From Guyanagaster necrorhizus (taxonomy: Eukaryota > Basidiomycota > Agaricomycetes > Agaricales > Physalacriaceae), in the NCBI RefSeq assembly GCF_019112545.1, contig NW_025064931.1:182960-246959 (forward strand): a DNA stretch of 64,000 nt, read 5' to 3'. Under the pieces are notes generated by a model. The model did not search any database and had not been told where the DNA came from. It worked only from the letters and a program-made list of their open reading frames with translations. Of this stretch, positions 12,312 to 22,143 are shown one piece after another (position 1 is the first letter of the stretch; each line of letters begins with the position of its first letter). The translations under genes and the position numbers were made by a program.

Positions 12312-13619
12312 ACCGAAATTATTGACGATTTGATTTCATGGCTTGAACGCCGCATCTTATTTACCCATTTTCACCTTACCTTGACATTTCATACCTAGCG
12401 TCTCTTGACTCCAACCGCCCACTGTCCCTATGTCCTACGAGAATGTATCTGCCTTTCAAGTCAAACATGCTCCTTTTCCGAGTCTCTACTACCTATATTC
12501 CAACGGAAATACTACAGTTTGACTATTTAAACAAAGTCGAAATTTGTGCCCAGATGATGCTTCGGAGCCCGAGATACAAATGGCGAACCAGAAGTACGAA
12601 TGCTGCTCCTCAGCATACTTATCATGACCTCCTGGACATCAGGTCATCTAGTGTATCTTGAGCCCAACCCGACATGTTGAAAAGAGAGAGATTTGGTCAA
12701 GAAATTGATGTGACAGATACGCAAAAGGTGGATCTGTTGAATTGGTGAGAAAAGGAAAACATGAAGCTTCATTAAGTATTAAGGCCTGCTATCTCTCCTG
12801 ATCCTTCCTTTGTCCGTCCAACAGCAGGGTGTTGCTTCGAACATCTGATTTTCTTATATGGAAGAAGTGTTTCACAAACCCCTGCTTGATGACCCTTCAG
12901 CAACCATGCATCCAAAAAGTGGTGAAAAGCACGCATTATTACAACCAATGTCGTCTTTCAAGAGACTGCCAGATTTACTTAAAATCTTTCTGATGTTCGC
13001 TTTTCTAGAGGCAAATGAAGTCATTTCCAGGGTCACGATGGGCCAAAGCAGAGCTCCGCCTACGAACACAGGTTCTGATTCCTGCTAGGCGAAGTAGAAT
13101 CCCCAGCAGAGGGGCAACAGTCTACATCAGAAACCATATTGCCTCAAAAGAAGTACCAAAGGGTCGAAATGCATCATCAGCGATAGTTAGACTCAATAAT
13201 CACTGCGAACTTTAAGCACAGCATGCTGGAGCTGGAGCTGAGGCTGAGAGCTCAGAGAGATGAGGTCAAAACAAGATCAAATTTCCCACAAGGTCATGTC
13301 GAACCAAAGATCAAGACTAGTCACTAGCCACGAGGTACAGAAGCCATTTTCTGCAATTTTTTGGAGCCGCAACACAAAGAGAGCCATAGGGACGGAACAG
13401 CATGGAATGACGACTACATATATATAATGAATAATTCAGATTACTGGCATGGACGGCTGGTACTGTTCAACGACCAAGAAAGATGCAGCCTGAGCTCGAT
13501 CAAGTGATGATTCTTTGCTTATCGATACATAATTATATCACTGGATCCTTGTAAAGTATCTAGGCCGATGCTACTATTCTAGACGCCTGAACAGTGAAGA
13601 CAATTTTATAGCTAATCTC
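12312..13619. other. No supported gene
   Basis: Short frames only (for example 12443-12661 and 12858-13088 on +). None has a recognisable domain. CpG dinucleotides are present at normal-looking density, unlike the stretch that follows. Confidence 0.35.
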
Positions 13620-13979
13620 TTTTACAGCTTGATGCCTCTGCTCTTTCGGCATCTATTTTCCCAATATCGACACACCAAAAGAAGGTATAGTCCTGGGAAA
13701 ATTGATATCCGAATCTGAACCTGATCTACCAGGACCTCCAAATATCCTGACAAATGTTTGATCCCAAATGTCAGATCATTGCTTGAATCTCCTAGGGTGA
13801 GATCAGGAGAAGAGTAAATTCTTGAGATGCAGACCAAACGAGAGTGGGAGTTTGGGACCAATGATAACATTGAGGTAACAAGTTCTCAAGTACCCATAAG
13901 GAAACACCCAAGCCATGATGAGTTGAGAGCCTCAGGGGTCTGGAGGAATGTAAAAGGTGGAATTGGAGTGACCCCAATA

Positions 13980-14802
13980 GAGAGAGGAGGAAATATGAAG
14001 AATTTGAGCTGGATCCATTTCTATATAGAGTTTGTGGGTGTCACTTAGCCAGCAGCCAAGCATTTGAATTTCATGGTCTGAGCATCTAGCTGCCACTGCT
14101 GCAGATGCACCACCTCATTGAAAGCTATGCTCTGAAAAGAGGGTTATATCATAGCCAGCAAATGTAAGGGCTTCACAAATGGTTGAGATAAAGAATGTGC
14201 ATGTGATCAGTTTGGATGGGTCATCTGGTGAAGGGAACAGAGGAAGCAGAACTTCTGGAGCTGCATCATTTTGAATCAAGGTTTTGAGTGCAGTGATGGG
14301 ACATGTAGGTTTTCCCAGAGCTGCAGCAAGGCAAATAGAAGCATCTTTTAAGAAGGAATCAGTCTTGGATGTGGGCAGGAAGAGAATAGCATGAGAAGCA
14401 TCATCAAACCTTGGGAAAAAATTGAACTGAAGCCTGTGACAACTGGAAGGCAGGCAAGAATGCTTTATCTGCTGATTTTTCTGTGAATTCTCTGCAACAG
14501 AGAAGACCCAAGAATGCAACACAGCAAGCAGCATAAGTGGCTAAGTGCTCCAGCTTGCCTTCTGGCTGGAGATGAGCAAGGATATCTGTGAGTACAGGAA
14601 GGGTTATTGGCTGTTTTGGCTTCCTATCTTTCTCACCATGGAAGCACTTGATGCCACAGATAATGTGCTGTACCATGAGGGAATCTGTGGCTGTGAAAGA
14701 GAGATTGAGGTTGGTATGCATGGACTTGACATAGGTAAGGTACTTTTTGATTGTCTTGGATTGAATGTGAGGGCCAAGGGATGCAATCCACTGTAGGATC
14801 AC
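13980..14802 (-). pseudogene. Tyrosine recombinase of the DIRS-like relic
   Basis: Two overlapping frames (14802-14404 and 14534-14115) plus a third stretch down to about 13980 follow a tyrosine recombinase. The core-binding helix region (SKTIKKYLTYVKSMH) comes first, then the catalytic half. The HxxR box reads HSFQ-stop-GGAS where intact members have Arg-Arg after HSF, and the LGRW box reads LGCW. The terminal SDTHKLYIE segment with the nucleophile Tyr is kept. The Gln, stop and Cys codons are each one CpG transition (CGA to CAA or TGA, CGC to TGC) away from Arg. The enzyme is dead. Confidence 0.7.
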
Positions 14803-14946
14803 ATCCTGGAATGCTAAGAGTAAGGAACCATCAGGTTGAGAAAGAAGTGGAGCTGTACAAATTTGATGTAGGATTTTTGTCCTGTGTGTAAGTCAACCTT
14901 GTACTTGATATAAGGCCATGCCAAAGGTAAAATGCAATGGTTTTGC

Positions 14947-15390
14947 TCAGGTTTGCATATCTTTGGTACCACCAAGTTGGAGGTGCTTTGAGGAAGGCTG
15001 TTTGTCAAGATATGATGTGAGTTGGAACAGGCAGGTGTAAGCAAAATGAGAAGCAGCATCAGCAAGTGCAGTATTAGCAGAAGGTAACCAAACACAAGAA
15101 AATGAGAAGTCAAGATGGCATGCCATGCTAAGAAATTGCCACAAGAACTTCATTGTGGGAGCAGAGTGAATAGGATATGTGTTGAGAGCATCAAAAACAG
15201 CCTTGTTGCCAATGTGAAAAACTGCATGTTTATGTTGAAGTGCATTATCCCAACATAATATAGTGTGCAGTGTGGTGTACATTTTCTTCACTTGTATATG
15301 AAGGTGGCAAATTTGATGTGGTGTATTGGCTGAGAACCACTGAGATCTGAAGATACCACCAATATACCCATGAGACATGGTTGCTCTCAT
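14947..15390 (-). pseudogene. RNase H-like domain of the DIRS-like relic
   Basis: One open frame of 147 codons. It resembles the RNase H part of basidiomycete DIRS/Ngaro elements: an alternating hydrophobic strand ending in HIGNKAVFDALN, then a helix and the CVWLPSANTALADAAS segment that closes this domain type. In relatives the HIxNKAV motif carries Asp; here it is Gly, a change expected to damage catalysis. No upstream reverse transcriptase was recognised. Confidence 0.6.
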
Positions 15391-15400
15391 CTCTCCAATA

Positions 15401-16598
15401 ACTCCAATACCTCCATATAGCTATTTTGACTTTACCAAATGTCTTTCAGTCCACTGTCTGAGAGTGTCAACCATAGCTGAATCTCCTGCTTTCTCACCAG
15501 GTTTGCTTAGCATGACCCAGACTCAGAGAAGCCTGATTGTGGGTTCATACTCATGCTCACCTTTGCAATGACAGATTCCTGGACATACTGTCCTGGGTGC
15601 ATATAGAATATGGTCTCAACCTCTTCAGATGGTTTCTGTTGATGGTCAAACCAAGCATAATTTTGATCTGAGGCATGGCTCACTACTCAATCTGGGTTGA
15701 ATGTATTCATTGTTGCAATAGCAGAATATGAGACTAGAGCTGTACCTTTTCAAAGAACAAGTACTGTTCATATGAGCTGAAGCATTTAATACTATGGCTA
15801 TATTTCTTCTTTTTTGGCATCATTGGAGAAAGAGGCAGTGGTCTGGAAGCTGCATATATTTGAGCATAGTTCAAAGCTGCTGATGAGAGATCTTGATCTA
15901 CAGTTGTTATAGTACTTTCAATGCAGATAAAGAAGAAAGATGCAGTTATCTGGCCTGGACCCATGTTTGATTTCAGCTGAACTTTTCATTGAAATTCCTT
16001 TCATTCCACAGTGTTATCCAGCCTCTTTCCCAGCAGGGTTGTGGCATAGCATGCTCTTTGTATTGACAAGACTGGTGTACTTACTATCTGAATAGATACA
16101 ACATCAGTGACTGTGAGAATTCAAACATCATGATTGATAGTTCTGTGTCATACTCTTGAAGCAAATTTGTGGCTTGACTAAATAATCCTGCAGGCAGTGC
16201 ATTAGAAGCATAGCTTTGGTTCAAATTCCATTGGTATCTCTGAGTACCTACTAGGCTGGGTCATCAAGTGGACCCAAGATAGTTTAAGATGAGTTGTGAT
16301 TCTGCTTTTTTCAATGTTATAAGAGCTACATGATTAACTTTCCCAATCAGAGATTATCTACTTATTACATTACTCAGCATGGCTGTTTGATATCAATATA
16401 GTTACTAAATCCAATACTGTTGTGCTATGGACTTGGCCAAATTCAGCATTTTTCATGTTCTGAGCTTACTTTGTTCAACACTCCTGCTAGTGAAGAGTGC
16501 ATCTGCCATGTGTTTTTCAGCTGAATTAGCCTTCAATACAAATATTTCTCTACAATGGACATGCTGAGGGTGAGTGTTCAACCACATAACTGTACCTT
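15401..16598. other. Unassigned CpG-free sequence
   Basis: AT-rich and CpG-free. Short frames on both strands, no domain recognised. It may be further decayed DIRS sequence (left part) or the 5' part of the MYND gene (right part). Confidence 0.3.
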
Positions 16599-18375
16599 TT
16601 GCTCAATGTGATTTCACAGGAGTTGGCTCTCAGTGGCTCAGATGATGCTCTTGTTCAGCTGGGAAAATTTGCCTATGATGATTCCATCATGTTTTCTCAC
16701 CTCTTCCAGGTTATTTGTGTGTTTCTGAATTACTTGCTGCCACCACTGGAGATGATAGATAAGTTATCTCCTGAAGACTTTTTTAAATCATTAGACAGAG
16801 CCACATCTTACTTTCATGCACTTAATGTTGCTCTTCAATTGCCACAGGCTCTTGACCTTTCCAAATCAGCAGGACTAATGATCACTTGTCTCCAAATATA
16901 TTTTTGGGCTGTCAAATTTCTCTAGCATGATCTCATTGACACTGATATCATCATTTCTATGTTGGCAGTGTCCTTAACTGTGGTTTGAATCATGGAGTTC
17001 CTTGGTACCCTAGCCACCAACCCTGATTACTCTGCAAAGATGCAAGATAACAAAGGTTTCTTTTTTTCCATAACTGTCTTGTAGATATACTGCATTTGTG
17101 AGGAATATGGTCAGATCAAGGATATTGTTAAGATAATCATAATGCACACCCTACAGAAATCTAATCTCAATAGCAAGAGTTCAAACACTTTTAATTGGAT
17201 TCAGAACAAGGTTTCAAATGCTTTTAATTTGTTTCAGAATCCCATAAATGTAAAAGAAGTCTGCACTTATATTGTTGCCAGTGAGTGAAAGCCTGATACA
17301 GACTATGATGGAGGCATCATGTTCCTAGTCATCAGCACAATGTATTCTCATTCATTCATCTGAGCTTTCATCTCATGCCACTCTGTGTCATGGATCTGTA
17401 GATAGATTGTGGGTATCATGGTCAAGAAAGAGAAAACCTGCTCTCTCAATGAACTGGTTGTTTACTCCAGACTACTTCAAGTCTTGTTATTCTACTTGCT
17501 ATGAGCATTTAAAGAGGGTTCTGGTCAAATAATCAAAGGGCTGGATGCTGATGTGATACTGGCACTCTTAAAGGCACAGTTAAAGGTGGACACCTATGAT
17601 AAGGAAGCAAGTCTTGTTCTATTGCTGCACTTAATGACATTATACACACTCTATCACAATGTACTCTCCAAAATGTTCAAGGTCTTATATATGGCTGATT
17701 TAGAACCTGGCATTTCTGAGGCAGAACTGATTGGCAATGCTTAGACCATACTAAAGGAGACCATAGAGACATGTTGGGGTATACTCAAGGATTATATGGC
17801 TTTTGGGCATAAACTGACAATTTGCTTGTACCCTGCTGTGAGCTCTCTGTTATAATTTCCAATGGCCCATTGCTTATAAATCCTATCCAGTATCTGCACC
17901 TGGATAATGGCCCCAAGCAGATGCTCAGATATTGTAAAGGCTGTCATTTTAAGTACTATTGCTTGAAAGAGTGCCAAAAACTGGACTGGGACAATGGTCA
18001 TAACAATCTTTGTCAAATGATACAACATGATCTTCAAAGTCAGTTCTTGCTCTCCATGAATAACTTCCAGTCAATGTTTTTAATGATCATTCACAGATGG
18101 TCTCCCCATCCCCATGTTAAAGTGTGAATGCCATTATTGAAAAAGATATCCAGGATAATGCTCAACCCATTCAAAAGCTGAAGTCAGAAAAGCCAAAGGG
18201 TTTTGTTGTTTTGCTCACTGTCATGGATTACATGCAAGTTTCAATGAAATTGTATGCCTTCATGGATCTGTCTGACAAAACTGACCCATACATAGGGTTT
18301 CTTACTATTTGGGTCACTGACAAGAATTATGGCACTTGTCTTACACTTGGACATTGTATCCATGTCATTAATTAG
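16599..18375 (+). pseudogene. MYND-type zinc-finger protein relic
   Basis: Several open stretches on the plus strand follow one another: helical segments at 16599-16925 and 17553-17744, then a MYND finger at 17822-18127, then a C-terminal part to 18375. The finger keeps RYCKGC, KYYCLKECQKLDW and GHNNLC, that is the second Cys pair, the Cys-x3-Cys pair and the final His/Cys ligands. The first Cys pair is degraded. Basidiomycetes have large families of such proteins with a helical N-terminus and a C-terminal MYND finger, which usually binds peptides. The frame is interrupted several times and the whole gene is CpG-free. A 3' remnant of a related copy, with its CpGs intact, lies at 61839-61950. 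Confidence 0.6.
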
Positions 18376-20303
18376 ATTCTGATGTGACAAAGAAACCATT
18401 AGGAGTTATACAGTCTGTTTGGGAATTAACGGTTTACAGTCCCGAATATTTTCACATTCAAGCTTCAACCTCCATATTAAGAAAAGTTCCTTCGTGCTAT
18501 GACTTCGAGCTGCTTCCCAATGTCACTATCTATATCTTAGCAGCCATGTCGGATCACTACAAATATTAGCCATCTAGCCATCCACCCTCCGAGTCATCAA
18601 TTTCTATTGAACAAGTCTGATACGTGTTAGTACGTTCCGAAGATGGTCTTGGCCGATTCCAAAGAGTTTGGATATGAGGTTTATTCAAAGCAGGACTTGG
18701 AGGTCAGAAATACTAAAGGACAATTGAAGAACGACGCGTTTGTTACGACCTTGACCCAAGCAGTAACGCTTGCAAGTCCCTGCATTTGTTCAGTATTCGC
18801 GCGTGATGCACGGACGTTCACACTTTTTGCGCCTTCGACTAACTGGAGAAAGTTTTCCAAGAAGACGATGAGTTTGCCGATGAACTTCCTTTACAAAATA
18901 TTTTCCAGATTTACATTGACGATATTGTGCGGGTACAACAATAGATATAAGATCCTTTCAGGAAAGGTATACAGAGGTATAGCGTGATACAGCCACGAAA
19001 ACGCTGTAATTATGGTCAAATGACGAGCATCTGTCATATTTCGCTGGAAACGTACCGACAGTCAAACTAGATCTTTGACCCGAGATAGAAACCACAGGAG
19101 AAACAGAGCGAGCATCACAAGCCAGAAATCTTTGGACAAGAGCAGGCGAACGATCCTCACGTGTATCAACCTAGTTCAACGAAAAAGTTGATGCATCAAG
19201 GCGATACAGCGAGGAGAATAATCACCAGTGAGCAACCCGCTTTTCTTGCAGGACAAGCATCCTGTACTCATCTAGAATGAAATAAATATGCTAGGCGTGT
19301 ACGAAGCGATCTGTGGAACGTACCACAGTCTTCACCAGACCTATTACGCACTGTAACCTTGAGGTCCACGATTTCTGCCACCAGTTCACGAATAAGAGAT
19401 TCCTTCAGTTGATAGTCCTTGCACCGTGCTATTGCGTCTTTGATGGATTCCAGGGTTATGGCAAGTTCAGAGCTCGTGGTGACTACTACTAGCCGACGCT
19501 TGAGATATTCGAGTTCGAGGAATATTTCGAGGAATAGGGGGTCTATTAGCTCGCCGGGAGGCGGTATGGTGTCGCTGTATTCGCACATTGCTTCGAGCTT
19601 GAAGAAAGGAAAGGGCTGGGTATAGACGGTGTACGTAGGCGGTGGTGGTAGTGGTTCAAGCCGTGTTTGAAATCCCGACGCTAGCTTCCGTCCTTTGCCA
19701 TCCCCACCATGCTCATTTCCTCTTTGCATTATTATTCAGGAATTCTTCTCTCTCAGCTAGCAATGAAGCATCCGTTAATAAGTACCACAACCCAACTCTC
19801 ACAGTGGATACGAACGACAAAGCTCAGATATGAGCCCAGTGGTGTAATGATTATATTTAGCATACAGAAACGCGATCTTCAGTGTCGACATTCGAGAAAT
19901 TGACTTCGGTTTCTGGTACTCTATGAGGACTTTGACTCGGACCTGGGTAGATTGATATGAAAGGACTAGTAAGGTTAGCTGTGGGAGAATCAACATCTCA
20001 CTTACCCCGCTAAACCGTACTTAAGCTTCTATCTTGAAGACAACCAGCAACTTTATCGGCGCTTTCGTCGTCATTTTCCAGAAGGTCCTTTCACCGAACG
20101 ACAAGCTTTCAGAATAGGATTTCAGTCTGAACTTCAGTCATTCTGATCAAGGATGGACAAGGATAGACTCTTGCAATGTCAAGTCCACAATCTCGCTGAA
20201 TAAGACTGCTATAATAAATGGGACTGCGCCCAGAGACTGCAGCATTCCCAGAATATGGCAGACCTTAATGTGGCTATGGTGATGTCGCTGTAGGGACGAG
20301 TAG
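18266..20303 (+). repeat. 2-kb direct repeat, copy 1
   Basis: This stretch matches 61839-63884 in the same orientation almost base for base, apart from its first 165 bp. It contains the 3' end of the MYND relic, an open frame of 114 codons at 18643-18987 (interrupted by a TAG in copy 2), the small membrane-protein gene at 19062-19588 and the first bases of an SDR gene. The left 165 bp fall in the CpG-free block and differ from copy 2 almost only at CpG sites. The right end is where copy 2 leaves the SDR sequence, after GGGACGAGTA. Confidence 0.9.
19062..19588 (-). CDS. Small helical protein with C-terminal membrane anchor, copy 1
   Basis: Exons 19588-19324, 19271-19226 and 19170-19062 join in frame to 139 residues; the introns are 52 and 55 bp. 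The start (MCEYSD) was chosen because the copy at 63158 starts at the same Met and that Met aligns with the start of the + copy at 28386. The N-terminus is Pro-rich. Residues 30-95 look helical and charged, with ELEYLKRRL and an ESLIRELVAEI segment. The last third contains a hydrophobic run (FWLVMLALFLLWFL, about 119-132) followed by basic residues and a short tail. This is the layout of a tail-anchored protein facing the cytosol. No signal peptide and no known domain were recognised. Three relatives occur in this window. Confidence 0.7.
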
Positions 20304-21304
20304 GCCTTATTACAGGCGGAGGGACGGGGATGTATGTTTCCTGGCTTCCATTTACGACTCACAGTTGACTCTCTGACAAAGGATTTGCGATTGCAAGCGT
20401 CTGTTACAGGCGTCCTAGGGTCCATTATCCCGTCTGTAATCGTCCTTTCTTCCATATATCCATTGCTTACCGACACATAGACTGCAGATGGACATGACCG
20501 ACGAAGAAGCTGTCAAGGCCGGCGCCAAGTGCATTGAAGGAATCGACGGCAAAGCTTGATATCCTCGTCAACAAGTTCGTACATCACAACCCCATTCTCT
20601 TCCATACACCAATCTCTTCCCAATGCCGGATTTGCTGGCTCCCTTCGTGATCCAGACTTTACCACTAAACAGCACGCGGCGACAGATCCTCTCGAACCCG
20701 AGACCATACAGAACTGGGTCGATATCTTCGCATTAAACGCCATCGCCCCATTTTTTGTCGCCCGCGCCTTCCAATCCCTCCTCATCAAAGGAGCATATTT
20801 CCGCCCCCGAGGCACCTCAAGCATCATCAACATCAGCAGCATCGCAGAAAGAATCAACACACCGGGGCCCTGAGCGTGTGTATCTGTCTCGATATTCGTT
20901 TATAAAGCTCGAACTGACTTGACTCGATCAGATGGCTTATGGTGTGACGAAACCAGCCTTGGACAAGCCCACCCTTGTTCTTGGGACGAGTTTTGCTGTG
21001 AGAGGTATCCCGATTCAGGTGAACATGCTGCAGCTTGGCTCGTTTGCATCGCAGCTGATAGGTCCTGAAATTTTGGAGATTATCAAGACGAAGCCTGCAC
21101 CTGGTGCTGTAGCGTCGATGCATGGGTCGTGAGTACGCTCGGTATTCGGATAAGATCGGTATTTGAATCGAGGTTTCTAGTGATGCAGAGATTGGGATGA
21201 CGGCGGTCTACCTAGCGGTATCGGACTATACCAACGGGGCGGTTTTGTGTGTTGATGGCGGAACATCGCTCGTAAATCCTCGAATGTTTTTTTATTTGAC
21301 GTAG
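20255..21304 (+). pseudogene. SDR oxidoreductase relic, copy A
   Basis: Pieces follow the intact SDR at 29307-30415. The start is MADLNVAMVMSL followed by a TAG at codon 13. A glycine-rich GGGTGM stretch comes next, then a deletion that removes most of the second exon. After that come LQMDMTDEEAVKA, IFALNAIAPFFVARAF and INISSIAE, then AYGVTKPALDK with the YxxxK active-site pair, and finally MTAVYLAVSDYTNG with VDGGTSLVNP. Besides the early stop there are shifts near 20530-20560 and a stop after NTPGP. It cannot make an enzyme. Its 5' end is the right edge of the 2-kb direct repeat. Confidence 0.75.
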
Positions 21305-22143
21305 AACGTCTATGGAATTAACTTTTCCCCTTGATGTTACCGACGTAACGATATCATGATGTTCCCGTCTAAAGACGAACTTGGTGTCGATGACCCCCAA
21401 ACAGTATGATTTCAAACAAGCGGGACATATGAGATGTTCTGTGGAAAGCAACGAGGAACTCGTCTTGTAGAACATCCAAGATATCTAACTCATAGACGGA
21501 AAGAAGGAATGGTGATTGCAAGTGGGTCTTTCAGGATGCAGTTGGAGGTTTGTACAGCCAAGACAGGTCAAAAAAATGGTGTCGTGCCATCCCAGATAAG
21601 AACTCATACTCGCGTCGGAATCTTCTTGAGTTCAGGAGTTTATGCATCAACTATTTTTGTTTCACCTAATAACGATGATAACAGACCCTTGCATACCGGT
21701 TATTCTTGTTAGGAGTTCCTTATCATGCTTGCAACATATCCAACTCGCCATAGTCCATTATTACCCATCTCGTTGAGCTGAACGGTTCCTCAACTCTTCT
21801 GCCATATCATCATTTTGCTAGCATTGATGATCAGGTTTACTTACTCCTTCGCCAGTGCATATTTAAGCTCGATACCAGCCTACCAGTCACTTGAATAGTT
21901 ACCTAGTCATTATTCCATCCTTCAGTAGGAACCACGTGGCCTCGTCAGGTGCATGTTGCAAAGAAGCTGGAGTTCGGACCGGATGCTAGGCGCGCGCTGA
22001 TTGAACGACACGAGGTCACAATCAGTCAACTTAGAGTTCAACGTCGAACTCCAAATCCAGTACTTATCGCCTAGCGTCACCACGTCAGAAGGTCGTTCAT
22101 CGATACATTCTTTCGTCGAGAAATGTACTAACTCCTAGTCAGG

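Larger units (their letters stand above)
13620..15400 (-). mobile_element. DIRS/Ngaro-like tyrosine-recombinase retroelement relic
   Basis: Reading right to left, the element shows an RNase H-like segment and then a tyrosine recombinase, the domain order of DIRS-type retrotransposons. The reverse transcriptase that should precede the RNase H was not recognised to the right. No terminal repeats were identified, so the outer limits are approximate. The element is broken by stops and shifts, and almost all of it lies in the CpG-free block. It is best regarded as a dead, heavily mutated copy. Confidence 0.6.
13841..18429. other. CpG-free block (4.59 kb)
   Basis: Row-by-row reading finds no CG dinucleotide between the CG at 13839-13840 and the CG at 18430-18431. 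The flanks contain CG frequently, often several per 60 bases. TG and CA are correspondingly abundant. The block covers most of the DIRS relic, an unassigned stretch and the MYND relic, and ends inside a 2-kb direct repeat. This is the footprint expected from methylated-CpG deamination or a RIP-like process; the mechanism is inference, the absence of CG is observed. Confidence 0.9.

Noticed and set aside
14545..14796. 83-codon open frame on the plus strand in the DIRS relic
   Set aside because: Antisense to the recombinase reading, which matches a known family.
13841..18429. CpG-free block as foreign or organellar insert
   Set aside because: The paralogue at 61.8 kb shows the same sequence with CpGs, so local mutation explains it better than transfer; no mitochondrial genes are present.
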